Positions 34,229 to 44,306 of a DNA stretch of 64,000 bases are shown here, one piece after another. Position numbers and translations under genes: made by a program. Position 1 is the stretch's first letter, and every line of letters starts with the position of its first letter. This DNA is from Candidatus Cloacimonadota bacterium (GTDB lineage: Bacteria; Cloacimonadota; Cloacimonadia; Cloacimonadales; TCS61): positions 65,823-129,822 of the forward strand of contig JAIPJH010000001.1 in assembly GCA_021734245.1 (NCBI GenBank), read 5' to 3'. Below the pieces are notes generated by a model. It ran no database searches, was not told where the DNA came from, and saw only the letters and a list, made by a program, of their open reading frames with translations.

Positions 34229-35082
34229 TAAAAGCGTTATTCACCAGCGATTTACACGGCTCAATTCCCAAATATGAATTTTTATTCGAGCAGCTTATAA
34301 AGCAAAAACCGGCAGCTGTATTCATCACCGGCGATCTAACCGGAATCTCTGCAAACTCTTCTCTTTCTGCTGGAATTCACAATTTCTTATCTGATTATCT
34401 GGGTGCTAATCTGCAAAAGATCAAAAACAAAATGAAACAGGACTTCCCGCAAATTTTTGTGATACTGGGCAACGATGATCCAAAATCACAAGAAAGCGTT
34501 CTTAGAAAGCTTTCTGATAAAAATTTGTTGAATTATATTAACGAAAAAATCGTTAAATTCCAAAATTTCAGAATTGCTGGATATTCTTATGTTCCACCCA
34601 CACCTTTTATGAATAAAGATTGGGAAAAATATGATGTTTCCAGATACGTCGATGTTGGTTGCATTTCACCTGAGCAAGGTTATCGAAGTATCGAAGTTGG
34701 CAAGCATGAACTTAGATATAATACAATAAAACGTGACCTTGACCGGTTATTTAAAGATGATCTTTCAAGGACTGTATTTCTGTTTCATTCTCCACCCTAT
34801 CAAACCGATCTGGATCGAGCCGATCTGGACAGAATATTTGTCGATCATGCTCCTGTGGATGTGCACGTAGGAAGTATTGCTATCAAAGAATTTATCTTGA
34901 ACCGATCACCCTATCTCACGTTGCATGGTCATATTCACGAATCTACCCGCATCACCGGAAACTGGATGCAGAAAATCGGAAATACTTTTTGTTTTCAAGG
35001 TGCTTTGGAACGGAATGATATCGGCTTGATTAAGTTAGATCTGGATCATCCTGAAAACGCTGAAATGATTATGTTGGATTAG
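34225..35082 (+). CDS. Calcineurin-like metallophosphoesterase
   Basis: A 285-residue cytosolic phosphoesterase with the metal motifs in order: SDLHGS (~8), TGDLTG (~37), LGNDDP (~81), FLFHSPPY (~188) and LHGHIHEST (~233). Its start codon overlaps the stop of the large nucleotidyltransferase fusion by four bases (ATGA), which indicates translational coupling and a shared task, for example reversing a nucleotidyl or phosphoryl modification. That role is inference; substrate unknown. Confidence 0.88.
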   Translation: MIKALFTSDLHGSIPKYEFLFEQLIKQKPAAVFITGDLTGISANSSLSAGIHNFLSDYLGANLQKIKNKMKQDFPQIFVILGNDDPKSQESVLRKLSDKNLLNYINEKIVKFQNFRIAGYSYVPPTPFMNKDWEKYDVSRYVDVGCISPEQGYRSIEVGKHELRYNTIKRDLDRLFKDDLSRTVFLFHSPPYQTDLDRADLDRIFVDHAPVDVHVGSIAIKEFILNRSPYLTLHGHIHESTRITGNWMQKIGNTFCFQGALERNDIGLIKLDLDHPENAEMIMLD

Positions 35083-35110
35083 TTGCGAGATGCTGGCAGG
35101 TCACGGCGTA

Positions 35111-35127
35111 GTTCCGATTTTCGGAAC
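35111..35127. repeat. Short perfect hairpin after the phosphoesterase gene
   Basis: GTTCCGA-TTT-TCGGAAC, a 7-bp stem in the convergent intergenic region, just before dispersed repeat copy E. There is no T-run directly after it, so it is a weak terminator at best. Confidence 0.5.
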
Positions 35128-35161
35128 GATACGGGATAATAAAATTCAGTTAAATTTTTGT

Positions 35162-35219
35162 AAATAAAGAAAATTTGGAAAACCCAGATGCAGAACAGCG
35201 AAGAATTCTTTCGATTAAA
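35162..35219 (+). repeat. Dispersed repeat, copy E
   Basis: AAATAAAGAAAATTTGG..CCCAGATG, core CAGAACAGCGAAG, end AATTCTTTCGATTAAA. Nearly the same as copy D, and it shares its first ten bases and right end with copy B. It lies between convergent genes and ends at the base before the stop codon of the tamB-like gene. Confidence 0.85.
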
Positions 35220-38200
35220 CTAAAATCTAAACGATCTTTCAATTCCTATTTGATGCTCGTTTTCTTCATCAAAAGGCAGCAGACTGAACCTATATGATAA
35301 TCTCAATTTCCAGGGTAAATCGTAGCGCAGTGTAAAATCCTGGAATACTCCAATATATTCTTCCGCTGCAATATCATCCTCTTTCTGAAAACGAATTTCA
35401 TAATCGAAAAACAGTTTCCTGGCTAAATATTTTCCTGCACTCACACTAAGGTTATTTAGAAATAATTCCGAAGTGAATCTATCTACTTCTGTTTGTTCTT
35501 CGCTGTAGGTAAGTTCCGATTTCTGTTCCGAAGAATAGGTGGCAAAAAGGTTTTGGATCAGGTCGGTCTGCAGATGAAAATAGTCCAATCTAAGAAGTTT
35601 TCTGATCGAATTTTCCACCGGAGATATCAGCGGATCAAGAACAGCGCTTTCCAAGCCAAGTCCGGCAATTTGTATAACTTCATCCTGAAGCAGTGTTTGG
35701 CGTTGAGCTGGAGAAATTTCATCCATCGATCTGTTATAACGGAGTTTTGCTAAAATATCTGTAATCATGTCACCAGGATTATCACTGTTCAATTCAAAAC
35801 GCAGATTTCCCAGATTACTTGTTCCTGTATCATCATTGAAAAGTTCCAAAGTTATCATAGTTCCATCTGATGTTCTTTTGAAGAAAGTACCATTGATGCT
35901 GGCACCTTTGCGGAATTGATTCAATTCTACTTGCAGAAAATCGAGCGTCAGGTTGGTTCCGAACATATCGATCGAACCTTCATCAGCTACAAAAAGACCA
36001 TCTGCCGGTTGAAATTTTTCTTCCAGATAACGCAAATGAATATAACCATCCTGTTTCAGTTTTACATCGATGGGATAAGTTACATAACGAACATTTTCTC
36101 CCAATTTCAATTTCAGATCCAAACGCAGAGGAAGCACTGTCGGTTCATCAGAAGTTTTCCTTTCGGCGGTAACTCTATTGAATAATTTCAAAAGGTTTTC
36201 GGTGTTAGGTGGATAGACCAGATCACCATTGAAAAAGATGAGATCACCATAGATTATCAGATCATCAAAAGGGCCGTTTACTTCCAGATAATCAGTATTC
36301 CTTCCGGTCACTATTACATTTATGTAAGAATTTTTTGGATTGTAACCAGGAATGTAGATCTGCAATCCTGTATTATTCGTGCGAACCAGCAGTCGCCCCA
36401 AATTCAAAGTTCCTAACCGAAAATCATCTCCCGAATTAGTTATTTCATTGGAAATGTATGCTTTTCCCTCTCCCATTTCAAATTTGAATTTATCGATAGA
36501 CAATTTATTATCATCTACCTTCATTTCAACTGAAAGTTTTTCTATGGGAGCAGGTTGATTTTTGATCTGAATAGTTCCCTTTTTTATTTCAAAATTACCG
36601 TCTTTCAAGAAAATACCGCTTTCCAACATTCCAAAATCCAGCGAAAAAGTGCATTCTGAACTTCCAGATCGCAGATCGGAAGAATTGGAATCAAGTAAAT
36701 CAAGCAGATCGCCTTCAAAGCTTATATTTACAGTATTTGAATCGGGAAATATCATGCTGTTGAAAAGGTTATAGCCTATTGCTCCGTTACTTTGGAAAAT
36801 GAATTTTCCTTTTGTTTTTGCCTGCAAATTATTTATCATAAGCAGTTCATCAAGTTGTGAAACAGATAATTTTAGTGAATCAATTTTGAAGTCCTTTTTC
36901 TGCAAGTCAAATCCAGAGAGATTAGCATCAAATCTCTGTCTTCCATTATTCAGTTTGTATTGGAAAGAACCGTCCAATTTTCCTGAAACTGTATTAACGG
37001 TAAAAAGACTGTCCAGGATCACATCATCGAATTTTCCATTCATTTCCACTTGTAATTCGGGCTTCAGTTTGATTGTGCTTGTAATATCCAGAAATTTTTC
37101 CGTTTCACAGCATAAATAACTATTTGTCATCTGAAGCTCAGTTGAATTTCCACTCAAATTCACAAAACCATTGAATCGCTGCATTTGGCCCAAAGCAAAA
37201 TCATTTATTTCCACTCTGCCATCAATATCTCCAGATTGTATGTTGTTTGCCTTAATCTCAAAAGTTGTCTCTCCCGAAAGTTCATCGTAAACAGCATAGT
37301 TCATAAAATACTTTGCAATTTCCCGAAGTTTTATTTGTTCTCCTGAAACTTTGAAATCATACAAAAATTCTGGTTTTATCTTGAACCAGGCTTCAGCAAA
37401 AACTTCATTGTTAATATTGAAGCTTGCAACGTTCAAACTATCCAGGCTACCAGCCGCCTGCAAATTCATACTGAATGGCTCATAGTTATATTTGGCATTA
37501 AATGTTTTCAATTTTAATTCTGATCTCTGGTTTTCAAAATCTATTTTTGCAACGCTCGAAACACGCCCACTCAATTTACCAAAATCACGATCATAAGCGC
37601 TGAGCATAGAGCTTAAATTTGCAATATCATTTTTGTATGATACTTCTGAAGTTCCCGAAATAATTGGTAGTGATAAACTGGAAAAATAATCGCTTAACTC
37701 AATTCGTTTAAATCGAACATCAGCCTTCAAATCCAGTGTATCCAATTTTCCATAAGCATTTACAATTATATTTTCTTCATCATTTTTCAAATTCGCATTA
37801 AATTTCTGATCGAGTAGTTCTGCATTTAAAGTACAGTTCGGGAATTCCAGTTCACCGGCTTTGATCATCAAATTATCAGTATTCAAATTCACATGCAGAA
37901 AATCAGTATATTCAATTTTTCCGGTGAGATCACATTGAAAAGAATTGCTGCCCATTTGGTATAAAAACCTGGGAGCTCTCAAATCAAAAACCAGGTCTTT
38001 GCCTATAATGTATTCTCCATCACCGATCAACAGGTTATCCTGCCATGTACTGTTCAGTAACTTCCATTTCAATTTATTATTTTTATAACCTGCAGAAAAT
38101 TGAATATCCTGAAGAACTTGACCCGAGATTGATATTTGGCTTGAAGACGCTTCCAAATCTACTGATGGATTAGTTATCTGCCCCACTATTGTTGCATTCA

Positions 38201-39167
38201 TATCCACAGCACCCTGAATTTGAGGTAAGTAGCGAGATAAGGGAATTCCATAAGAGCTGACTTCTGCTGCAATCGAACGATAATCCTGATTGTAATTTGC
38301 AATTGATGCTTCCGCAAAAATATTGATCTGATCGATCCTGAGATCGGTGAAACTTAGATCTATATCTTCTTCATTTCCAGAGAATTGTATTTGTTTGGCT
38401 TCAAGTTCTTTTTGCGAGTAACCGGCATAAATATCCTGCATCCTGCCGGAAAAATTTAAGCTGTCTGGAACATAGTTCAAATCCAGATCAAGCTTGGTTT
38501 GAAATGCTTCCACCTGAGATAAATATAATGAATCCAGGGCGAAATCATAAAGGTCGATATTTAGTTTGGAAACTTCACCTTTAGAGAGAATTGCGGAAGA
38601 CCAAATCGAATCGTTCAAGGTTCCTACTGCTGATATTTCAATTTTAGATTTTTTTGTGTTAATAATTCTTAAATCAAGTTTTTCGATATGCTTTTTTAAA
38701 ACAAGATCTTTGCTTTTATATTCCAAATTAACTTTACCATCAAAAATCTGTAATCTCTTAAAATATTTAACAATATCGGGAATTATAAATTCAGTATCAG
38801 ATTCCTTGTTTGATGGAGCTAAATTCAGTTCCAGTTCGGGTTCAAAGATCTTTATCGATTTTATTGAATGAAGACTTTTAAATCTTGAGATTAGCAGTTG
38901 CGGCAAATTATATTCTATATAAATCTGATCGATATACAGTGAAAATTGATCATCAGAAAAAAGCTCCAAGTCTGTAATTTTTAGTTGTTTATCATTAAAA
39001 GTGAAGCTCCCAAAATTCACTTTTGCCTTCATGTTCTCTTCCAGATAAGCAGATATTTTTTTCTGAACTGTATTGTTCAGATAGGAAGATCTGACCAGAA
39101 TGAAAAAAGTGATATTGATCATAAAAACGATCAATACAATTGTTAGAAGCCACTTTTTCTTTCGCAT
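35220..39167 (-). CDS. TamB/AsmA-like translocation and assembly module protein
   Basis: A 1315-residue protein with one N-terminal membrane anchor (residues ~5-27) and a long series of beta-strand repeats in the periplasm, the shape of the TamB/AsmA/YhdP bridge proteins. The C-terminal ~300 residues hold the TamB (DUF490) domain (for example LRFELNSDNPGDMITDILAKLRYNRS), and the final SFRF ends in an aromatic residue. TamB proteins help lipid transfer or outer-membrane protein insertion. It starts three bases after the stop of the LolD-like ATPase, so it is the last gene of an envelope operon. Confidence 0.85.
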   Translation of the reverse strand: MRKKKWLLTIVLIVFMINITFFILVRSSYLNNTVQKKISAYLEENMKAKVNFGSFTFNDKQLKITDLELFSDDQFSLYIDQIYIEYNLPQLLISRFKSLHSIKSIKIFEPELELNLAPSNKESDTEFIIPDIVKYFKRLQIFDGKVNLEYKSKDLVLKKHIEKLDLRIINTKKSKIEISAVGTLNDSIWSSAILSKGEVSKLNIDLYDFALDSLYLSQVEAFQTKLDLDLNYVPDSLNFSGRMQDIYAGYSQKELEAKQIQFSGNEEDIDLSFTDLRIDQINIFAEASIANYNQDYRSIAAEVSSYGIPLSRYLPQIQGAVDMNATIVGQITNPSVDLEASSSQISISGQVLQDIQFSAGYKNNKLKWKLLNSTWQDNLLIGDGEYIIGKDLVFDLRAPRFLYQMGSNSFQCDLTGKIEYTDFLHVNLNTDNLMIKAGELEFPNCTLNAELLDQKFNANLKNDEENIIVNAYGKLDTLDLKADVRFKRIELSDYFSSLSLPIISGTSEVSYKNDIANLSSMLSAYDRDFGKLSGRVSSVAKIDFENQRSELKLKTFNAKYNYEPFSMNLQAAGSLDSLNVASFNINNEVFAEAWFKIKPEFLYDFKVSGEQIKLREIAKYFMNYAVYDELSGETTFEIKANNIQSGDIDGRVEINDFALGQMQRFNGFVNLSGNSTELQMTNSYLCCETEKFLDITSTIKLKPELQVEMNGKFDDVILDSLFTVNTVSGKLDGSFQYKLNNGRQRFDANLSGFDLQKKDFKIDSLKLSVSQLDELLMINNLQAKTKGKFIFQSNGAIGYNLFNSMIFPDSNTVNISFEGDLLDLLDSNSSDLRSGSSECTFSLDFGMLESGIFLKDGNFEIKKGTIQIKNQPAPIEKLSVEMKVDDNKLSIDKFKFEMGEGKAYISNEITNSGDDFRLGTLNLGRLLVRTNNTGLQIYIPGYNPKNSYINVIVTGRNTDYLEVNGPFDDLIIYGDLIFFNGDLVYPPNTENLLKLFNRVTAERKTSDEPTVLPLRLDLKLKLGENVRYVTYPIDVKLKQDGYIHLRYLEEKFQPADGLFVADEGSIDMFGTNLTLDFLQVELNQFRKGASINGTFFKRTSDGTMITLELFNDDTGTSNLGNLRFELNSDNPGDMITDILAKLRYNRSMDEISPAQRQTLLQDEVIQIAGLGLESAVLDPLISPVENSIRKLLRLDYFHLQTDLIQNLFATYSSEQKSELTYSEEQTEVDRFTSELFLNNLSVSAGKYLARKLFFDYEIRFQKEDDIAAEEYIGVFQDFTLRYDLPWKLRLSYRFSLLPFDEENEHQIGIERSFRF

Positions 39168-39170
39168 AAT

Positions 39171-39851
39171 TTATTTTTGTGAATAGTCGATCATTTTTCC
39201 ATTTTGTAAGTGATAATGATTTTGCATTTTTGCCGCAATTTCCTGATTGTGCGTAGCTAAGACAAATGTCTGCTCAAACCTTTTGTTCATATCGATAAGA
39301 AGATTGATAAGCTCTTCGCTATGATTTGCATCCAGATTTCCGGTTGGTTCATCAGCAAAAACTATTTCGGGCTGATTGATGAGAGCTCTGGCTACTGCAA
39401 CTCTTTGCTGCTCTCCCCCGCTCAATTGATTGGGATAATGATCTCTTCTGTCATAAAGAGATAACTGCTTTAAGATTTCACGAGATTTTTTTAAACTTTT
39501 GCCAAAATTCTTTGTTGCCAAAAACATGGGCATGGCCACATTTTCTTCGGCTGTAAAGTCTTCCAGCAGATAATGAAACTGGAAAACAAAACCGATCTTC
39601 TGGTTTCTGAATTCGTTAATATTTTTGGCATTAACTTTCATCAATTTTTCAAAGTAATATATTTCACCAGAATCCGGGCTGTCCAACATTCCCAAGAGGT
39701 GGAGAAGTGTACTTTTGCCACTGCCGGATTCGCCTGTTATTGAAGACATTTCACCTTTATTCACTTCCAGATCTACTTCATCCAGAACTACCAGTTTACC
39801 CTCAGATTCCTGATAACTTTTTACGATCTTTTCTGCTTTTAGTAAATTCAT
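39171..39851 (-). CDS. lolD: LolD-like ABC transporter ATP-binding protein
   Basis: A 226-residue ATPase of the MacB/LolD/FtsE class. Walker A GESGSGKST, Q-loop FVFQFHYLL, signature LSGGEQQR, Walker B IVFADEPTGNLD and H-loop ATHNQ are present. With the permease encoded 11 bases upstream it would release lipoproteins from the inner membrane for transport to the outer membrane. A related MacB-type exporter cannot be excluded, but TamB and LPS genes in the window favour Lol. A GGAGA ribosome site precedes the ATG. Confidence 0.85.
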   Translation of the reverse strand: MNLLKAEKIVKSYQESEGKLVVLDEVDLEVNKGEMSSITGESGSGKSTLLHLLGMLDSPDSGEIYYFEKLMKVNAKNINEFRNQKIGFVFQFHYLLEDFTAEENVAMPMFLATKNFGKSLKKSREILKQLSLYDRRDHYPNQLSGGEQQRVAVARALINQPEIVFADEPTGNLDANHSEELINLLIDMNKRFEQTFVLATHNQEIAAKMQNHYHLQNGKMIDYSQK

Positions 39852-39862
39852 CTATTCTCCAA

Positions 39863-41095
39863 TTAATTTCTGCTTCTCAAAATATCTGTAATTTCCATTT
39901 TCGAAATCTTTCTGAGTGGGAAAAAGGATGTCAAAGTTATTATGATCATCGATGTTCCCAAAATCATTATCCAGCTTATAGGATCAAAACTGACATTGAT
40001 CTTTTCCAGAAAATATACATCGCCTTTCAGCAAGAAGAAAGATTGCCAGCTTAATATTTTGGAAATAACAAATCCGGTTATCTGACCCAAAGTTACTGCA
40101 ATTATTGCAATAAATAATGTCCTTCCTACAAAGATTTTTTGCAGAAGGCTATCTGATGCTCCATAAGCTTTCAATATTCCCAATTCTCTTTTCTTCTCAA
40201 TTATCGATGTGGAAACCGTACTAACCACATTGAAGGAAGCGATCAGGATAAGAAAGCTGAGAATAATGTAGATCACCCATTTTTCCAGTTTTAGAAGTGA
40301 AAAAAGATTCCCGTTAAAATGGATCCAGGAAGTTATCTGATATTTATAATCCAGCATCAAACGCCATTTATAGGCCAGGTAATCAGCTCGTTCGATGTCA
40401 TCAGGTGTCAGCTTGATCTCCATCATTGTAAATTCATCCTGCATCGAAGCAAATTCGGCAGCTACATCAAAATCGAGGAAAATGTATTTTGTATCATATT
40501 CGTGCATTCCCGATTTGTACAAGCCAACGATCTTAAAAGTCTCTTTTTGTGATTTCATTCCCATTGGTGTGTAGGAAGAATTTATCGGACTGATCAGCTC
40601 AAATTCATCACCAATTTCCAAGTTTAATTCTTTTGCCAGTTTAAAACCGATCACAGCGGAATTCTCACCTTTCAGTTCATAGTTTCCAGCAAAAACCTTT
40701 TCTTTGTAGGAAGTAGGCAATTCCTCTTTCTGCCAAGCTATACCACGTACTACCGAACCTTCGATCCTGCCATTTGCAGAAGCCATCGCCTGAGTCATGA
40801 TGATGGGCGAATAACTGGCAACTTCCTCTTGCTCATCAAGTATATCTTTAAGTTCCTGCAAATTATCACTGTTCAAATTACCTTCCGAAGCCAGAAACAC
40901 ATAAACATGTGAATTTGCACCCAGGATTGTGTCCTTCAAAACATTCTCATAACCTTCAAAGATAGCTAAAGCAATGGTGAGTGTGGCAACAGATATGATA
41001 ATACCTATCACCATAAAAATGGAATCAAATCGCAGCCATTCGCGTCGATTTGACAAAATATATTTTTTTATAAAAAATTTAATTAATTTAAACAT
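39863..41095 (-). CDS. LolC/LolE-like ABC transporter permease
   Basis: A 410-residue inner-membrane protein with the LolC/E topology: a first membrane helix (~28-50), a large MacB-type periplasmic domain (~50-265), then three helices in the FtsX-like permease domain (~272-300, 320-345, 375-395). The segment KKRELGILKAYGAS is the coupling helix typical of FtsX permeases. There is one permease only, so it probably works as a homodimer (LolF-like) with the ATPase that follows. Confidence 0.85.
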   Translation of the reverse strand: MFKLIKFFIKKYILSNRREWLRFDSIFMVIGIIISVATLTIALAIFEGYENVLKDTILGANSHVYVFLASEGNLNSDNLQELKDILDEQEEVASYSPIIMTQAMASANGRIEGSVVRGIAWQKEELPTSYKEKVFAGNYELKGENSAVIGFKLAKELNLEIGDEFELISPINSSYTPMGMKSQKETFKIVGLYKSGMHEYDTKYIFLDFDVAAEFASMQDEFTMMEIKLTPDDIERADYLAYKWRLMLDYKYQITSWIHFNGNLFSLLKLEKWVIYIILSFLILIASFNVVSTVSTSIIEKKRELGILKAYGASDSLLQKIFVGRTLFIAIIAVTLGQITGFVISKILSWQSFFLLKGDVYFLEKINVSFDPISWIMILGTSMIIITLTSFFPLRKISKMEITDILRSRN

Positions 41096-41234
41096 TTGGG
41101 TTTATCTTTTATCAATGCAGTTTTCTGTCAATCTTTCTAATTAGCAACTTTAACTATAAGAATTTTATATTTAAGTAAAATTATACTTGTCATTCAAACT
41201 GTCTAATTCATCTTTCGCATAAGAAGGAAGGATT

Positions 41235-44200
41235 ATGAATTTAGACAGATTTTTTAAGATTTTTGCAATATTTATTTTTACAAATTTTACAGGCTACCTA
41301 TCAGCCTCGCAACGCAGTTTTATTATAGAATCTTTTGAAGAGCAAAATATTAATTTCTCTTCTTTCGAAGATGAAGATATTGAGCCAGACAGCTATGAAA
41401 TAAGCTCGGAAAACACAGCCAATCCGTATTCTTATTACTCTCTTAAAATCTGGGGAAATACCTGGAAAGTTGAAAATCTCGATCCCATAACATTAAGCGA
41501 AAATTCAGTCTGGCAGATCGATGTATTTTGTTATAATGAGCCTGATATTCAAGGTTTCGGGCTTTCTGATGGAGATAACACGCTTTTCTATTCATTTTTT
41601 GGAACTGAGGAACTTGATATTGAACAGTGGGTTCCGGTTTATCAGGGAAGTCAGCCGCAAGATAATTGGTATTCTTTTCAATTACCTGTAGCAGATGACT
41701 GGTTTGCCTGGTATGAAGAATTGCCAACGATCACAGAAATAATCTTCGTTAATGATGCTGATGATAACAGCGGAATCGTTTATTATGACAATGTTCTGGA
41801 TATTACTGACGACCTTCCAATTCCACCAGAAGTGGAAGTTTCGTTTTCGATCATCAGGAATTTTAGAGACAGAAATGGATTGCGAAATGTAACCATTCAA
41901 TTTTATTCTGATGTTATTGATCCAGACAGCGATGAGCACTCTTTTATCTGGCATTTTGGTGATGGAAACTCTTCAGATCTATCCGAACCGGAACATACGT
42001 ATCTCGTTGAAGATGATCACAGTTACACGGTTTTGTTGGAGGTGATCGATGATACAGAAAAAAGTGGCTTTGGAAGCTGTGAAGTAACGGTTGATCCCGG
42101 CAATACAAGCTTTCCACTTACGATGAATTTTGTGGGCGATGTTATGCTGGCTCGTAATATGCAACAAGTTATTTATAATCAAGGAATGCAATCAATAATT
42201 GATCCCACCTATCCATTTTTAGGAGGAGCAGCAGATATAACGGCAATAAACCTGGAATGCCCTTTTACAAATGCTTATACAAGCCATCCGACCAAATCAA
42301 TAGTCTTTAAAGCCGAACCTGATCATATTTCTGCTTTAGATCATATGGGCACAGATGTTGTTACACTTGCCAACAATCATATCTGGGATTATATGAATGA
42401 TGGACTGCTGGATACAACGAACTACCTTGATTCTCTTGGCATTCCTTATTCAGGTGCAGGAATGAACTCCTGCGAAGCTTATCAACCAGCTTTTGTAAAT
42501 AGATCAGGTGTAAATATAGCTTTTCTGTTCAGCAGCGACAGAACTGGGCAATATAACAATTGTCAGCCATATTTGCAGGCAGGATTCGACAAACCTGGTT
42601 TTGCCTACATGACGCCATATTATGTTTCTCAGCAAATAGATTCTGTGCAGGATGTTGCAGACCTGATTGTTGTTAACACACATTCCGGCAGTGAATATTC
42701 CACAGCTCCTGGTGCAAATTATGATTTTGCCCAACTGTTTCCCGGTTGGGATGAAAAGGATTTCAATGAAGAAGAAGATTTTTCTCCCAGAGCTGATATT
42801 CCTCACATGTGGGATATCGACATCCGTCATCATTTTATCGATTCAGGAGCAGATATTGTAATCTGTCATCACCCGCATGTAATTCAAGGTTTAGAGATAT
42901 ACAACGGAAAACTGATAGCTCATTCTTTGGGAAATTTCATTTTCGATCTCAGTTATGCAGAAACATTTCCATCCATGATCCTGAACACAAAAATCGATGA
43001 AAATGGCTTTGATGAATATTCGATAACTCCTGTTTTTATAGATAATTACATTCCCAGAAGAGCAGAAGGAGATCTGGGAAAAAATATTTTGGAATACCTG
43101 GCAATGCGCTCCCGGGAATTGAATACCTACCTGAAAATCGATCGGCAAAATATTACAGCCGAAGTTATCATCGATACATTACTGATGAATTCACAAATTC
43201 TGGAATTCTCTGAAAGTGCAATATTGACAGATCAGGATACATGCTTCATCTCACAACCCGTCAAGCTAGCCGGAAATGGTTATTTCTCCAAACTGAATTC
43301 TATCCAGCCTGCCGGTAGTTTTGATGTTAGATTTGGCAATGAACTGATTTGGAATGGAAATTACGAAGATGAAGGAAGTACAGAATGGAATGTGAACAGT
43401 GATTACGAATGGTATGATGAAGATGAATATTTTTCCGGTGAAAGATCACTTTGCCTGTTTAGAGATTCCAGCATGGGAATTCATGTTATCACTGATTTAG
43501 AGCATCGCATCAAAAGGCCGACAGGTTCTCAAGTTTCATTACATGGTTATATAAAAACCGATAACGCAGCCGAAGCAAAAATGGAATTCCATAGCTTTGC
43601 AAACCGAAATGGTGGCGATCCGATAACAACTGAAAATATTGGTAATCTTTTTGGAACAAATGATTGGCAATATTTTTCTGTGAATATAAATATGGAAGAT
43701 GAAGCAAACTTCCTGAATATAAATTCCTCGCTTGCACCACCAGATAATGGAGATGCTTATGCCTGGTTCGATGAGGTGGGAATTATTGAATGGACTGCCT
43801 GGCAGAATTTCAATCCCAATATGGAGATCTGGAATCCGAATAATTACCGTTATTTACAGATCAAAACCGATTATGAAATTGCCTCAGTTCAGGTTTTCGG
43901 AGAAGAAACAAATTACAGCAACCCACTGGTACAAAACAATGAAAACCAGATTCCGGATTTAAAAACAGCAAAGTTGCATCAGAATTATCCTAACCCCTTT
44001 AATCCCAGCACAACTATTTCATTTTCATTGAACACTGAAATTAGCGAAAATACTGAATTGAATATTTATAACCTAAGAGGCCAGAAAGTTAAATCTTTCA
44101 GAAATCATGCTGAGTTTATCGAAACCTTTGGTAATCCAAACACTTATTCGGTAACTTGGAACGGTACAAACAATAATAACAAACACGTTTCTTCCGGAAT

Positions 44201-44267
44201 CTATTTCTACCAGTTAAAAGTGGATGGAGTAGCCATTGCAGCCAGAAAGTGCCTGCTGCTAAAATAA
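41235..44267 (+). CDS. Secreted CapA-like metallophosphatase with PKD domain and T9SS-type sorting tail
   Basis: A 1010-residue exported protein. A signal peptide (1-~24) and a jelly-roll-like domain (~35-190) come first, then a PKD domain (~197-287; HSFIWHFGDGNSSDLSEPEH). Next is a CapA/PGA-type metallophosphatase (~297-620) with NFVGDVMLARN, NLECPFT, TLANNHIWDY, NTHSGSEY and CHHPHVIQGLE. A second carbohydrate-binding-like beta domain (~690-860) precedes a C-terminal sorting domain (~905-1010) with QNYPNPFNPSTTISF, NLRGQKVKSF and a final KCLLLK. CapA proteins are linked to poly-gamma-glutamate; a surface role in polymer handling is inference. Confidence 0.82.
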   Translation: MNLDRFFKIFAIFIFTNFTGYLSASQRSFIIESFEEQNINFSSFEDEDIEPDSYEISSENTANPYSYYSLKIWGNTWKVENLDPITLSENSVWQIDVFCYNEPDIQGFGLSDGDNTLFYSFFGTEELDIEQWVPVYQGSQPQDNWYSFQLPVADDWFAWYEELPTITEIIFVNDADDNSGIVYYDNVLDITDDLPIPPEVEVSFSIIRNFRDRNGLRNVTIQFYSDVIDPDSDEHSFIWHFGDGNSSDLSEPEHTYLVEDDHSYTVLLEVIDDTEKSGFGSCEVTVDPGNTSFPLTMNFVGDVMLARNMQQVIYNQGMQSIIDPTYPFLGGAADITAINLECPFTNAYTSHPTKSIVFKAEPDHISALDHMGTDVVTLANNHIWDYMNDGLLDTTNYLDSLGIPYSGAGMNSCEAYQPAFVNRSGVNIAFLFSSDRTGQYNNCQPYLQAGFDKPGFAYMTPYYVSQQIDSVQDVADLIVVNTHSGSEYSTAPGANYDFAQLFPGWDEKDFNEEEDFSPRADIPHMWDIDIRHHFIDSGADIVICHHPHVIQGLEIYNGKLIAHSLGNFIFDLSYAETFPSMILNTKIDENGFDEYSITPVFIDNYIPRRAEGDLGKNILEYLAMRSRELNTYLKIDRQNITAEVIIDTLLMNSQILEFSESAILTDQDTCFISQPVKLAGNGYFSKLNSIQPAGSFDVRFGNELIWNGNYEDEGSTEWNVNSDYEWYDEDEYFSGERSLCLFRDSSMGIHVITDLEHRIKRPTGSQVSLHGYIKTDNAAEAKMEFHSFANRNGGDPITTENIGNLFGTNDWQYFSVNINMEDEANFLNINSSLAPPDNGDAYAWFDEVGIIEWTAWQNFNPNMEIWNPNNYRYLQIKTDYEIASVQVFGEETNYSNPLVQNNENQIPDLKTAKLHQNYPNPFNPSTTISFSLNTEISENTELNIYNLRGQKVKSFRNHAEFIETFGNPNTYSVTWNGTNNNNKHVSSGIYFYQLKVDGVAIAARKCLLLK

Positions 44268-44306
44268 TCGAATGAATTTCCTTGGCCAATAAATAATTTT
44301 TTTTGT

